DNA of 64,000 nt, taken from assembly GCA_026826555.1 (NCBI GenBank), contig JAKSZT010054304.1, forward strand, positions 35,829,424-35,893,423. Direction: 5' to 3'. Under the pieces are notes generated by a model. The model ran no database searches, was not told the origin of the DNA, and was given only the letters and a program-made list of their open reading frames with translations. Of this stretch, positions 10,691-23,402 are shown piece by piece. Within the stretch, counting starts at the first letter, position 1. Each line of letters begins with the position of its first letter. The position numbers and the translations under genes were made by a program. Source of the stretch: Tolypeutes matacus (Eukaryota; Chordata; Mammalia; Cingulata; Chlamyphoridae).

Positions 10691-12243
10691 TATTATTTCA
10701 CATATTTATTCAATTTCTCATCAGTATATATAAGAGGACCCTTCCAAATGTTTCTGCTTCAAAGAGAAAAATGTAAAATTCTCTACTAAAAGAGAGAATC
10801 AAAAGCTTTGCCCTAGTCACAACTTGTTCAGATTGACAATTAACTTAGCACTTGGGATTATTAGAGTGGTCCTTCTTGAACATCCTAAAAAACCAGACTA
10901 TTTTCTTATCTTAAATCAGAGCTAATGCTAAATGTGAAAAAAAGGGATTTCTTATATTAATCAAGATATCTATGTTTGTATTTTCTTTTTCTTTTTTTTT
11001 TTGAAAGAAGTTATCTTCATCAACACAAAGAATACTATAAAGGTGATGGATATGTGGTCAAGGAAAGAGATTCTTTACAAGAGTGCTGAGGGCAAACTCC
11101 AGGGAAAGGGTGAAGGGCAATGCCACCATGTGAGCTGTGCAAGAGGCCTAGAGGGGAAGGCATCCAGAGCTTAGCAGGTCACTAAAAGTAGATATGTTAT
11201 AATTCGTGTGGAGTTCAACATGCTTAAAAGAAATTTACTTATCATGGTTCAGAACAGCTATAATTACACTGAAAACAATTAAATAGAATATAAGGCAATC
11301 ATAAGCGCCAAATAACAAAATATTAAACAAAACCAGAAATTATAAAATATTACCTGACTGCTATGAAGAGCATTTATTTAAGAGGGAAAAAAATAAAAAT
11401 ATAGCAATGTAAGCATGTCATTTAGATATATTGAGGTAAATGAAATGAAAATGGAAATGCATTTCTTTCATATCAAGCTTTGTAGAACTATTTGACTCTA
11501 AAAGATTTCCATGTATAATGTCCATGTCAATAAAAATTGAAATTAAATTTAAAAAAACACCTTCACAATTTTTCTGTTTCATGTTATTACCTTTGTGCGT
11601 TTTCAAAACACATAATAATTTTAAGATCATGCACTATGAGTCAGAGATACAGGATTTTTTTAAAGAAAAAAGGTGAAGCAAATAAATTAGCATAGACAAG
11701 TGTGCCAGCTCCACCCAGATCCCATACAAAAAACAAAAACAAAAATAAAAAGAACCTTTAGATATTATACCAGATGTTGATATAACACCTACTTCTTTTC
11801 AATATTGCTTACCTACTATTCAGTCCTTGTTTTAGACAATATAATATAGAGCCCTTATTTATATCTTTAATTATTAATATTCTCATTTATACATATACAT
11901 ATGTAATATAAATATATGAATAAAGAAAAAAACTCTAGATATGTACTTCATTATAACACTTCAGAATGCATTTCAGAATAAGAAAGAAAGAGAAAGCCAA
12001 CTAAGCAACTCTCTCTGCTCAGAGTGAAAGGGATGCATATTGGTAAAACAAAACACAATGCCTCCCTGAGTTGCAGAGGCAGTCTCTCCTGGTGTTGGTA
12101 CTGACGCTGGCCTGATCACCTTCTTCAAAAGGTGCTGTTCCAGAACTCACCTTTCTTCTTCCATAAAACATGAAATTTAAATCACAACTTTGCTAGCCCT
12201 AGGGGAAAAATCAAAAGTAACATGGAATGAAGTTTTGTTAATG

Positions 12244-12249
<6 letters not shown>
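10691..12249. other. Unassigned sequence
   Basis: There is no recognisable gene. A T-rich run at about 10984-11002 is followed by a block at 11010-11190 with fewer stops and higher GC, which might be an old pseudogene or repeat, but I cannot match it. The rest is AT-rich. Confidence 0.5.

Positions 12250-12274
<25 letters not shown>
12250..12274. repeat. (TG)n microsatellite
   Basis: This is an uninterrupted run of TG dinucleotides, about 12 units. It falls inside an 80-codon open frame (12190-12432) that is therefore most likely fortuitous (a CVCVCVCV run). Confidence 0.95.
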
Positions 12275-15129
12275 TTCTCCTGCTTCTGTTCCTAGTTAGC
12301 TTGTTAGTCTTTTGGCTGAGCAATAAGAAACCCTACTTTTGTATAGGAAAAGATATAGACTTTTCGTATATGTATAATGTTGGATTGTCTCAAAAGATAT
12401 TTTTTCCATTTGCCCAGGACTCTCTAGGCTAACGTGGGGAAGGGTCAGCAAAGAGAAAAATTTATGAAAATGCTATATGAGATGAGACAAGGTTGGCATT
12501 TCAGGAAATTGAAGGGATATGATTTTTGGAGATGGTCAGATCTAGCCTCATATGAAGAAAAGTATGGAAAAATTTGTTGCTATTATGAAAAACAGGTTGG
12601 CAAAGTGGAAACAGCTTTGGATTAGAAATCAGGTGACCTGAGATGGATTTTATCTATCAGTTAGCTAACTGGGAAATTTTGGGTCTCTTTATTTCGTTGA
12701 TAAACCTTTTAAAATTGGTTTTTGGTTGTTTTTCTTTTTTATATGAAAAGCAGAAATTCAGACTGGAAATAATGTTGCTTCCAGGTTTATATAATAAGTA
12801 GTGGGATGTGGAGAGAGAAGATAAAGGGCTATCTCACCACATTCAGATAGAAGTACAAGCTAGCTTCAATGACAACCTTTAATCATGGTGAGGGTTTGTT
12901 TAAATGTCACAAATAAACCTATATCTTAGGTGATAATACAACTTCAAAGGATCCTGTTTACAAATGGGTTCACACCTGCAGGAATTTGGATTAAGGTTAA
13001 GACCATGTTTTTTTGTTAGGGTATATAATTCACTCTACCGCAGTGCCTATATTGCATATATGGCTACAGTTACCTTGCCACTGTCAAAGCCATTAAGTAC
13101 TTCATTGCCTTTGAAGTTAGAGATTCAATTACTTCCAATCACATGTATCTGGCAAGCAAAGAAAGTCATTTCCTTCCCTTCACAAATACAGCATCTTGAG
13201 TTAAAAACCAAGTAAGATCAATAATAAAAATTGCCTACCCTTAGCAAGTTAGCAGTGATGTTTCATATGTTATCTATTATCAGATGACCACCGTATTCGT
13301 TTCGTCTAGGCATTGTTTTACCACTGCAACTGAATCTATAGAATCTCTAGTATAGAGAGTACTAAAATGTATTTATGAGTTAGTGTATAATCCTCCATTA
13401 AGATAAAATAATAGGTGATAAAGAAATGTAGCAGGAAAAAAATAAGATATTTTAGAGTCAGTAAGAAAAGCATTAATGAGATAATTTTTATATTACTATT
13501 TTAAAACATTCTGTTTATATCAGCAAATATACTTTAATAGGTCAGGCTCAAAATCCAAACATTGTACACTGCATAGCAATCAAAATATATAAAATAAAAT
13601 TTACTTATGAAGAGCCTCAGTTGTACTTTATTGAATTGACACAATTCTATATTCAATTCAGTTTTATATAGTTGAATATGAAATTTTATGAGGAAAAGCA
13701 CACGTAATAAAAACAGAGAAATAAAAAGATTTAAATGTCAGGTGAGAGTACTGTGCATCAATTTTACACCTGTAAGATCCAAAGGGAAGATGTTTTGCAT
13801 TGTAAATATATTGAAAGCAATAATACCTCCAAAGAAAGCACATTAAAGAAATGCTAATTATTTTCTAGGTTAGCATATTATTTCTTAATATAGTTATCAC
13901 CCAATTTAGTCCTAAAAATGCAGCTGGAAAATATGCTATGTTTTTAAAAATATTATGATGCCACTAATTGACATTCACCAATAATTTAATGTTTTCTCCT
14001 TCCATTAATTTATTTCTTTTAACTCTTTGTGCTTATTTGTTGTGTTTAGAAGTATGAAAACTCAGAGATATTAAAAGGAAATCACTTATATAGCCCAAGA
14101 TAATTTTTCAATGCTGCTTTTGTTCTCCTTGTAGTTTTCCAGAATTTGTAAATGCTACCAAATAGCAGCAGGTAAAATGGTCTTCTTAAAAGAAATAAAA
14201 CAGAAAAAAAACAAAGCAAAATATCCTTAAAATGCATTAGCAGCTGCAAGACAGATTTAGGTCCTCTGCTGTAGTTATTATTGTCATTTTTAATTCCTTT
14301 TTCAGTTATTACTTCATTTATCATCTTTATGACCATATTGAATGTGAGTAGACATTTTTTGTCAGAAATAGTTTTGAAACATTGGAAAAGTAGGAGATAT
14401 AAAATCATGTCCTTTAATCAATATTATACAAAGTTAGTTTAGTCCCTTTGATGAACATACAATCCCATAATTCAACATTTTAATAATTAATTTTCTTGAG
14501 AATGTATTTTATAACCAAATTCTCCATTTCACTAACAATGGAGATATCTAGAATGCCAAATAAATGTTGTACCACAAGTTATTTTAAGATGTGTAATTAA
14601 TAAAAATATTATATTGCTCATATGTAAAACTTGACTGGGAAAATTTTATTAAAAATAGAAATCTTTGGGAGTCACTGTTACATAAATTTTCCTTTCATCA
14701 AAACGCCAGATATTTCATTCCCTAAAATGATCAGTGTTTCGGGTGAATTCACTTCCATGTTAATCTGAGCACTTGTTGAACTACATTTTAATATGGGTTG
14801 AATGTCAAAAGCAGACAAGATTTTTCTTTTAACTTGGCCTCAACTGAACTGGCATTTCTTCTCTACACAGTAACTGCTTTGCTTCCATTTTTGCACTGAT
14901 CTCTGAATGTCCTGCTTCCTAGAAAACACTGGTTAGGAGCTGTTGCCTCTCTAGCCTTCTCTCTGAATGAGACACAAAAATTACAAGAGTGGGAGATTGA
15001 AAAAAACAGTGTTTTGGTGGGAGCCCTCTGGAGGGTGTTTTGCCCTCCTCCTCCTTCCCAAACCCCTCACTTCAAGTCATGACCAGTGCTTTGTTTTACT
15101 AAATAGCATCAATTAAAACAAAACACAAA
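12275..15129. other. Unassigned AT-rich sequence
   Basis: No gene is recognised. Open frames at 12434-12625, 12964-13215 and 14082-14408 (minus) show no domain and no neighbouring splice or promoter context that I can support. No clear repeat family is recognised by eye. Confidence 0.5.
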
Positions 15130-15400
15130 ACTTTTTTTATAGTATTCTAATACAACTCGAAATTTCTCATTTTAACCACATTCAAGGGTAAAATTCAGTG
15201 ATATTAATTACATTCACATTACAATGCTACCAACACCAAATTCCATTACCCAAACTTTTTTTTTATTACCACAAAAAACAGTTACTATCTAAACCTTTAC
15301 TTTCTTTGCCTCCTCCTTCTTCTTTCACCAGAAAATCACTTTCTTTCTCTATGGTTCCCTACAAGAGTACTTTAGAATACAGTTCTCCATAAGAATTTCA
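15130..15400 (-). mobile_element. LINE-1 3'UTR fragment
   Basis: The plus strand reads as antisense L1 3' tail: tctcattttaaccacattcaa, then attcagtgatattaattaca, then a list of accaacaccaaattccattaccc. The same order of phrases appears at 42230-42370 and 50390-50530. It is a short copy with no ORF2 text retained. Confidence 0.7.
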
Positions 15401-17820
15401 CAAAAGTATTTTTGATATTATGTCTTCTTAAATCATTCAGCTTAATAAGAATAAAGAGAAATGTCATAGTAGAGAAGAAGAGAAATATTAAAATCCCACA
15501 AAGGCTCTTTGCTTTTAAAGGAAGGGTAAAAAATTCATAGGGATAAGTCAAATACAGAGCTAGGTAAGTAAGGAAATAAAAGTGAAGGTGACAATTTTAT
15601 ATTATTTTAATTGACAAAGTTCTGGATTACTATGGATTATTAAAAAAAAAAAAAAAACCTCCAGGGAATATTGCAAATTTTTAGAATTTACAATAATGAT
15701 TTTTCAACAATGAAGAATGAGTTAATAGATATTAAAAGATAATCTCAAGAGATTTACCTTTTAGGTGGCTAGACTCTAAAAGATTATTCTCATCCTACTT
15801 GAGGATAGAGTATACACCTAAAATTTCCTTTGACTCCACTGAATCTGTGTGCAAAATTTGTATTTCTTAATTTCCATTTGTAAAAATTAAATGTTTTATG
15901 AACTTTAATACTGAGTAGACATCATTTCACATTTATTATTATTAAGTGCTTTTTAGTTTTAAGGGAATATAATACAATGTGTATGACAATTTGTGGGTGA
16001 CAAACACACGCAAAAATGCTCAAATGTATATAATTTATAGTTCAAAGAATGATAATGGGGACATGAACAGGAACAACTCCTATGCAAGATAAATATGGAA
16101 AATACTTATATGGAGGCACAAATGTGCTGGACATATGGAGGTAAAAGGGTCTATTATTGAACTGGAAAATCAATGAAGATTAGATGGGAGAAGTAGTTTT
16201 TTAATTGGGCTTTGGAATGAAAGCTTGGTAACATAATGTGTTATTTGTGAAGAAAATTAATTACACTCTTTTGAACCATGTAGTAATCGAGGTTATCATG
16301 GAATAATATTATTTTTATTATTATTATTTTTCTGACAAAATCTCTGAAAGCTGCTGAGTTGAATAGGTTGAGTGGAATATCACCATACATCACTTAACAA
16401 TGTGAATGGCTCTATGCCTGATGCTATTTTAAAAAGATGCTTTCAGAAAAATATTGAATATTTTGATTAGGACAAAAATGAACACATTTTAAATAAGGCA
16501 CTCTTGTAGATGGTTTAAAATAACATTGGTAACCAAATGTATCTGACCTTTGAATATCACAAAAAAATGGAATAAATTTCCATTAACCATGGTCAGAAAA
16601 TGATAAAATTATTTCCTTGCTTACAAATTATCATACAGAAACCATAGTAAAAGTCTATTTTATGTTAAATAAAAACAGTCACAATTGCTATTCTTTTAAT
16701 AACAAATGGTATTTTTCTAAAATATTCTTATTTTCCTTTGAATGATCAAATATTAGACCCAAAGGGAATGTTTTATCATTGTCATTCATTACTCACCTCG
16801 TAGAGAAACTTAAACCACAATAGCAAAATCGTTCATTGTTATATGTGTATTGATTGCATATTTTGTGCTGAACAATATTTCAGTTGCTAAGGATAAAAAG
16901 AATTGCAGAACATGGCTTGAGAGGAATTTAAAGTGCAGTTGATAAAAAAGGAACAATTTGTTAAAAAACAAAACAAGACCAACCATGCATTACATTATTT
17001 GAAAAGAATTTTAGGCTTTCAGAAAACAAACAGGTAACTATGTAAAAGCTGGGATCATGAAAGTTAATATTGAAGCATTGCAAATGGTTAGATATGAATA
17101 GGCAGGAAAAGCGACGTTTCAAGTTGGGGGCAAATAATTACAAAATACATAAGAAAAAAGTCCAATTGAAGAAAATGCTAAACTACATAATTTAACAAAA
17201 AGAGTAAAGGGAAAACGAATGTATGAGTACCTACTATATTCAAGGCAATGTGTTATGAGGGTTGTTAATTATTATTCCTAAAATCTAAATGCATTTCCCA
17301 AGCACACACCCCTAATAGGTGGCTACCTGTGCTGAGACTTTAGTTCAGGTTCAAGACTGGCTTCTGAGTCAGTGAACTGCGGCTCTCTTGTTGTTGGCTC
17401 AAACTTGTGTTTATATTTAAGATGGAGTAGCGCTAATTTTGAAATGAATGATATCATCTGACAGAACCATTGCTTTGTTTTCAGGATTTGGGTAACTCTA
17501 TATAATTTTTTTACATTTGACAATTTTCCACAATATAATTATCCATACATTTTGATATGCTCACCAATTGGATCTCTGCAAAGACAGATACGAGTGAAAA
17601 TAACCATCAATATTTAAATAATAACATAATTGTGGTAATTTAGGTAATAGAAGTATAGGCATGCCTCTCCTTGGGGAGTAGGTTGTAGTCTTCATGGAAA
17701 AGGCATCATTATTATATCTTAATCATTGTGAATAACTTGAACAATTATTGACTGAAATAGAATTTATGACATTAAAACAGATTGGGAGAAGAAACACATT
17801 TTCTTAGGAAATTAGTAACT
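15401..17820. other. Unassigned AT-rich sequence, possible MIR scrap
   Basis: No gene is seen. A 15-base A run lies at about 15642-15656 and a small (ATT)n patch at about 16311-16330. The segment at 17221-17290 (gagtacctactatattcaaggc) resembles the 5' half of a MIR SINE, but it is too short and diverged to be sure. Confidence 0.5.
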
Positions 17821-17824
17821 TTCT

Positions 17825-18345
17825 TGGTTGTCTATTGCTGTGTAACAGATTTCCCCTAAATCTAGCAACATAAAACAACAGGTATTTATAGCTCATAGTT
17901 TCTGAAGATCAGGAATTCAGGAGTGGTTTAGCTGGGTCGTTCTGGCTCAGCATCTTTTCTGAGGTGACATTTATGCTGCTGGGACCTCAATCATCTCAAG
18001 GCCCTACCAGTCCTGAAGAATCCGCTCACATTTATACATGTTGGCAGGCATTAGTTCATCAGGAATACTGTATTTTGTGCAGAAGCTGCTGCTCTTTACC
18101 AAGTAAGCCTTTCAATAAGGGCGCTCACCACATGTTTGCTTTATTCCCCAGAGCAAGCAATCCAAGAAAGGGAAAGAACCCAAGATGGAAGCTGTAGACT
18201 TTTAAAAACATGATCTTGGTAGTGACATACCATCACTTATGCCAAAAGTTATTGGTTACACAGACTTACCTAGTACAATGTGAGGGTAAAGTAAGCAAAG
18301 GTGTGAATACCAGGAGATAGGAATCATTGGAGGCCATTTAGAAAG
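17825..18345 (-). mobile_element. Ancient MaLR LTR, MLT1-like
   Basis: The plus strand contains the classic antisense opening tctattgctgtgtaacaga followed by taaaacaacaggtatttata, ctcatagtttctgaa and tcaggaattcaggag. Later it reads ccatcacttatgccaaaagt and gtgtgaatacc, as in old eutherian MLT-type LTRs. It is diverged and lacks clear ends. The 77-codon frame at 17964-18197 lies inside it and is not a gene. Confidence 0.65.
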
Positions 18346-18362
18346 CTGAGATGATTCTATCC

Positions 18363-18573
18363 TAGTGGTTTCCATTGGGGAGCAATTTTACCCCCCAGAA
18401 AACATTAGGCAATGTCAGGAAATAATTCTGGTTGTCAGAACTGGGATATTGCTACCAGTATCTAGAGGGTAGAGGCCTGAAATGCTAATAAATATCCTGC
18501 AATGCACAGGACAGCTTCCCACAACAAATTCTGCAGCCCAAAATGTCATTGGTGGGGAGGTTGAGAAACACTG
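18363..18573 (+). mobile_element. MER20 (hAT-Charlie nonautonomous DNA transposon)
   Basis: The start (ctagtggtttccattgggga) and end (gaggttgagaaacactg) match the terminal inverted repeats of MER20. Inner phrases also fit: gcaatgtcaggaaat, gttgtcagaactggg, tctagagggtagaggcctg, caatgcacaggacagc and cccaaaatgtcatt. This old eutherian family needs a transposase from elsewhere and is inert. The 8-bp duplication is not clear. Confidence 0.9.
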
Positions 18574-18857
18574 TAGAGCCAAGCTGGAAAATATGTGGGA
18601 AGATATAATAAAAATAATTTATGACATGCAATATCCTTAAATATCATTTGCATATATTATTCTAAGGGAAATAATGAAAGAGATACTCATATAAAATAGA
18701 GAAGCAAAAGTAATATTAGAAATAAAGAAATGAAATAAAGTAATTAGAAAGAAGTTTTTAAAAATTATTATGTAAAATCAAAAAAGACATTTTGACAAAT
18801 GAGCAGTTTAAATTTTTTGCAAGTTGCTATAAATTTTGCTTTCACATGATCTTGCAG

Positions 18858-19069
18858 CTACCATTTCTTTTTTTTTTTTTTTTTTTAAAGATTTTATTTA
18901 TTTATTCATTTATCCCCCCCTTGCTGCTTGTGCTCGCTGGGTCAGCTAACCACGCCGTGCAGGCGGGCTTGCCTTCACCAGGAGGTCCCGGGAACCGAAC
19001 CCAGGGCCTCCCATATGGTAAATGGGAGCCCTACTGATTGAGCCACAGCCGCTTCCCACTACCATTTCT
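18858..19069 (-). mobile_element. tRNA-derived SINE, DAS-SINE-like, with target-site duplication
   Basis: The element proper is 18869-19058 on the minus strand. Read on that strand it starts gggaagcggctgtggctcaa, a tRNA-like head with an A-box-like tggctcaatcag. A B-box-like ggttcggttcccg follows, then a GC-rich body and an A-rich tail of ataaataaataa and a long A run. Perfect 11-bp direct repeats ctaccatttct flank it at 18858-18868 and 19059-19069, as expected for L1-mediated insertion. This type of tRNA SINE is characteristic of armadillos. The open frame at 18792-19037 is a shadow of the SINE. Confidence 0.9.
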
Positions 19070-19699
19070 AAATAAGGTAATTTTTAGTTTTCCTTTTCTC
19101 TTTGATTCATGAGATGTTGAAGAATTTTCCCATTAAACAGGAAGCAGGATTATTTTGTTTTACCAATTTTTTTAAGACTTTATAGATTGATCACTGTGTA
19201 GCAGAGATTGACATTTGTGAATTTCTACATTTCTTTTTTAAAAGATTGCATTTTTTTTAAATCTAATACATAATTAATTCCAAATGATTCCATAATCAAA
19301 TCCAAAAAATAATAATTGTAATGATCTTATTAATGCTTTTTGCCACAATGTTTATTTATATCTTATGGTAATATAGCAATACCAGATTTCTATGGGTTAC
19401 TTTTTGTCTAATACATATTTCCAGTACTTTTGTTCCCAACTTTGATGGTCATTATGATTTACGTATATTTTTAGAAAGGTTAGATATGTAGCTTTCTATA
19501 TATAAATAACTTTCAGTGCCTACCCAATATACTTTCTTTACTTCTAACTTAGAAATAAATATAGATAGATGGTAGATGGCTGGAAAGATAGATAAGTAGA
19601 TAGATAGATAATAAGTATATAAATAAATAAAGATATATTATTCCATATTAAATTATTCTTTTAATGTTTTAACTCATAAGAGTAGTCTGTTTGCTTTTT
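19070..19699. other. Unassigned AT-rich sequence with degenerate GATA repeat
   Basis: No gene is seen. Bases 19557-19620 hold an imperfect gata/gtaga tetranucleotide tract. The rest has no recognisable family. Confidence 0.6.
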
Positions 19700-20760
19700 A
19701 GTTATCATTGTTATATTTGGAAAATTATTTACTGTCCTATTTCAATATACTTATTTGCTACATTTTTCCTCATTTTTCACTCTTTTTGGAGTGATCTTTT
19801 TAATTTTTCTTATTTTTCCATTTATTGTCATAGCAGTTAGCCATGCCATTAATATGGCTTCAGAGGTTACTTTGCAAAAATTCTTGTGGCTGCAGTAGGG
19901 CAAATCTGAAGTAAATCATCCACCTGAATAAAGATCCCTGGTGTGCTCCACCTCACTTCAACTCTTCTCATTTGCATGCTTGTATCATTATAAGATCCTT
20001 TTTCACATCTTTTCTTTTTAATCACCTTAGGACTTGCATGCTTTTTGCAGTAATTATTCTAAATATTCAATGCTTATTTAGATCATTCACAGATTTTTGC
20101 TTACTTTAGCCTTTTGCATCCCAGAGATCTCCCTGTTGAGATTCTTTTTCTTCTTACCAAAACGTCTAGTTTTTCCATTAGATGTTGTCTTTTTCCACAA
20201 AATGTATGATTGTTTTACCTGAAAAAATTATTATATGCTGTCACCCTTAGAAGTTACTTTTTTTTGATCATATAATTACAGGCTGACTTATTTTCTATCA
20301 AAAATTTTTTTATATTTAACCTTTTTTGGCTTTCACTGTTGATGAGAAGTCATGCAATAATCTGATATTCATTTATTTTTAGTTAAAGTGTCCTTTCTAG
20401 TTTTGTGCTAATGTATTCTTTTCTTGTAGTCTGTGTATAATTGTGCAGGTGTTTGTATGTGTGTTTTACATTTTGAAAAATATGGGTAGGTGCAGAATTA
20501 TTTTTATTTTTTATGTTTTAGATCTTTTTGCAGTTGCTACATCTGAGGCATCATGCTTTTCTTTTAATTTTAGATATGTATTAGTCTTTAACTCTGCAGT
20601 TATTGAGTCTCCCCATTCTCTGTATTTCCTTCCTCTGGGATTCTAATTAGATATATGATCAAGTGTTCTTGTTCTTTCCTCTATAATTTTTTCTCTCTCA
20701 TCTCTTCACATCTTTGTCTCTGTATATAATATTTTGTGTTCTCTGAGTACCCACAAGAGA
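19700..20760 (-). mobile_element. Old LINE-1 5'-region/ORF1-flank sequence, antisense, diverged
   Basis: T-rich plus-strand text follows the order of antisense old mammalian L1 sequence. A gatgagaagtcatgcaataatctg phrase lies near 20340, and cctctgggattctaattag lies near 20632, close to the well-known tctgggactccaatta block of L1M elements. A ctctctcatctcttcac region follows. The match is weak and the boundaries are uncertain. Confidence 0.45.
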
Positions 20761-21788
20761 GAGAAGAATTGGTATTAAAAATTTTAGGATAAGCCTTCAT
20801 TTTTCATATGAAGTGCAAAGGCTGAAGAAACCAAATATCCTTGTTGTCTTTCTGGGATTGAGTGTGTGTTTCTTTGTAGATTATAATATACCTGAGTTTG
20901 TAGACCTATGTAGCTTCAAGCTGGCAAAGGGAGTTAATGAGGATATCAGTAATTTGCTATTATGGCAAAGACTTTTAATACCTTTCCACTATTTATTCTT
21001 TTCGTCTTACTTAGAAATGAACCTTGGTTTTTTTTTTTTTTTTTTTTTTCATTTGAGAGTACAGTGTGCCTAGCTAAAATATTACATATCATCATCCTTT
21101 GTAGCTAGATTTATCACAAAATAAGTTTGGATTTCAGTCCTTTGTTAGGAATTTTGAGAATACCCCTGTCACACTTTACATATTCTGTTTTCGTATTTGG
21201 GATGTAATTAAAATATCAGGATTTCCACTGGTCATAGTTTGACCTTGAGGATAGATTTTAAGTATTGAAAAAGCTAAACATTGTGTTGGCCTGAGGATCA
21301 GATGACTTCATCCAGCCATCAACAATTAGACCTAAAGTATATAATCCACTGTAGAACCATGGCCATTAGGACCATGAGAGAGGGCAGTATCGCCTAAAGA
21401 ATGATTTATAGAGAAATCATATTCAAGAAATATGCAATGAAGCAGTAAGGGGTCTTAGTTGGGGAGATAAGTAGTTAAAAGCAATGCTTTTTAGACATTT
21501 TCTTTAAAAAGAAACAGAAATATAAGTGGAAGTTAGAAAAACTAACTTCAGATAAGACACCCCTCACCAGTCTTTTGTTAGAAATAGTGTAGGTAAACAT
21601 GTTTACAATGTGATTTTAACATTTTGCACACTCACCAGCAATGTATGAGAGTCATAGCTGCTCCATATACATGCTAGCATTTGATATTGTCAAATCTTTA
21701 ATTTTCAACCATTCTAGAGCCGAATTTGACAAAATTTTTCTGTAAAAGCCAGAGTTAAATCGTATTAGGTCATGTGAGCCATACAGAT
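20761..21788. other. Unassigned sequence with a long T run
   Basis: No gene is seen. A T run at about 21028-21050 could be the tail of an antisense retroposon, but the bases to its right are not a family I recognise. The 86-codon frame at 20813-21073 ends in this T run and looks fortuitous. Confidence 0.5.
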
Positions 21789-22263
21789 TGTGGTGGTTTG
21801 GAGCTGTATGAACCCCAGAAAACACATAATCCATCTTTAAACATAATCCATTCGTGTGGGCTTGAACCCAGAGTAAATAGGATATTTGATGAGATTACTT
21901 CAGTTAAGGTGTGGCTCACCACAATCAGGATGGGTCTTAATATTCTTACTGGAGTCCATAATGAAAATAATGTAATTCAGACAGAGAGAAAGGTACAAAT
22001 AGAGCAACTAGAACCTGAACATCAGTAGAACACAGAAGAGATGGGAGAGACCAGGAAATATAGCTATGTGCTTCGCCATGTGTCAAGCTAAGGAACAAAG
22101 ATCCCCAGCAGGCAGCTGCAGAATTCTACAGTCTTTAGGGAGAAAGCAGGACCTTGCCGATGCCTTGATTTGGACTTTTTTTCAGCCTCAAAACTGTGAG
22201 CTAATGAATCACAATTGTTAAAACTGACCCATTACATTAATATTAGCCTGAAAAACTGAAACA
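21789..22263 (+). mobile_element. 5' LTR of a MaLR/ERV-L-like element
   Basis: The LTR starts tgtggtggtttggagctgta and ends ctgaaaca, with inner text shared with 29811-30940 and 32154-32605. Shared phrases are ttcagttaaggtgtg, caggatgggtctta, gatgccttgatttggac, ctgtgagctaatgaa and accaaccc-like ends. It is followed five bases later by a primer-binding site, so it is a 5' LTR, not a solo one. The open frame 21774-22028 is internal to it. This is a degenerate endogenous retrovirus-like sequence with no coding capacity. Confidence 0.85.
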
Positions 22264-22568
22264 GATTTTGGTACCAAGAGAGTAGGGTGTTGTTATAGTA
22301 AATACCAAAAATGTGGAAATACCTTTGGAGTTGGGTAATGGATAAAGATCGAAAGACTTGTGAGGTGATTTATAGAAAAAAACCTAGATAGCTTTGAAAA
22401 GATTGTTGGTAGAGATATGTATGCTAAAGGTACTTCCATGAAGCACTAGAAGGAAATGAATAATGTGTTATCAGAAACAGTAGGAAAGGTGATCCTTTTT
22501 TTAAAGTAGCAGAGAACATGCTAAAATTGAATTCTGTTGTTGGATGGAAGGTAGAACTTGAAAATGAT
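22264..22568 (+). mobile_element. MaLR internal sequence with tRNA-Leu primer site, left part
   Basis: The primer-binding site tggtacca is at 22269-22276, followed by a diverged agagagtaggg. The later text (aaagatcgaaagacttgtgag, gctttgaaaagattgttgg, gaaaggtgatcc) matches the internal sequence after the LTR at 51855-52194. MaLR elements lack pol and depend on a helper. No usable frame remains. The segment stops at 22568, where another LTR is inserted. Confidence 0.8.
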
Positions 22569-23114
22569 TGTTTAGTTTGCCAAAGGACTACTGATGCAAA
22601 GTATCACTAAAAGTTGGCTTTTATAAAGTGGATTTATTTGGAGTAAAAGCTTGCAGTTCCAAGGCCAAGACAAGTCCAAATCAAGGCACCATAAGAGGTG
22701 CTTTCTCACCAAAGTCAGCTACTGTTATTCCTGATATCTAGCCATGTGGCAAAGCAAGATGTCTGCCAATCTCTGCTCAGGTCTCAGCCTTCCCTTCTGG
22801 GCTCACCATCTCTCAGAGCCCAGATCCTGGAGCTCAGCTGTGAGCAACTGGGCATAGGGCTTGTCTCTTTCTGGAGACAAGCCTCTCGGGGGCTTGGTGC
22901 TTCAGCGATCCTCTAGTCCTCTCTCACATGGCAGGATCAAAAATGGCAGCTTCCTTTTCCTTTACCTCCATTTTTATCAGACCCAACAAAAGGGCAGAGA
23001 CTCAACCTGAATCACATGTAGTCTAATTAAAAGGGTCTTACACCCACAAGAATATATTATTTTACAAACACAAGCTTTCCCTTTTGGGATTCATAAAATA
23101 ATATCAAACTGACA
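22569..23114 (-). mobile_element. Solo LTR inserted into the MaLR internal region
   Basis: The plus strand starts tgtttagtttgccaaagga and ends atatcaaactgaca, giving TG..CA ends. Shared text with 52626-55018 and 48582-49222 includes actgatgcaaagta, ttggcttttataaa, ggatttatttgg, ctcaacctgaatcaca and gattcataaaataat. The MaLR internal text runs up to it and resumes after it (tggatattcagctgagaag), so it is a later insertion. No perfect 5-bp duplication is visible. The 72-codon frame 22698-22916 is inside it. Confidence 0.8.
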
Positions 23115-23402
23115 AATTGATTAAATTGGATATTCAGCTGAGAAGATTTCCAAGCTAAGTGGGGAAAGTGAAGTCTGGTTTCTCATTGCAGCTTCTAGTA
23201 AGATGAGAAAGGAAAGGGATAAGTTGATAAATAAACTCCTAAACACAAAGAAACCAGAAATTGATGGTTTGGAACTATGTAAACTACATGCAAAGACAAC
23301 ATTTTGCATCTAACTGAGTTTTCCCTACTGGGTTTTGGGATTATTTGGTACCCCTTACCCCTGTTTCCCTTCCAATTTCTCTATTCTGGAATGTGTATAA
23401 GT
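23115..23402 (+). mobile_element. MaLR internal sequence, right part
   Basis: This resumes with ttcagctgagaagatttccaag and aagtctggtttctcattgca, which match 31005-31070 in the intact provirus. It later passes to gttttgggattatttgg, matching 31848-31863. The region between these matches in the provirus (about 31080-31840) is mostly missing here, so this copy carries an internal deletion. It ends where a 5'-inverted L1 begins. Confidence 0.75.

Noticed and set aside
12190..12432. 80-codon ORF with a Cys-Val repeat
   Set aside because: The repeat is only a translated TG microsatellite.
18792..19037. 81-codon ORF
   Set aside because: It runs through a T run and the DAS-like SINE; it is a shadow frame.
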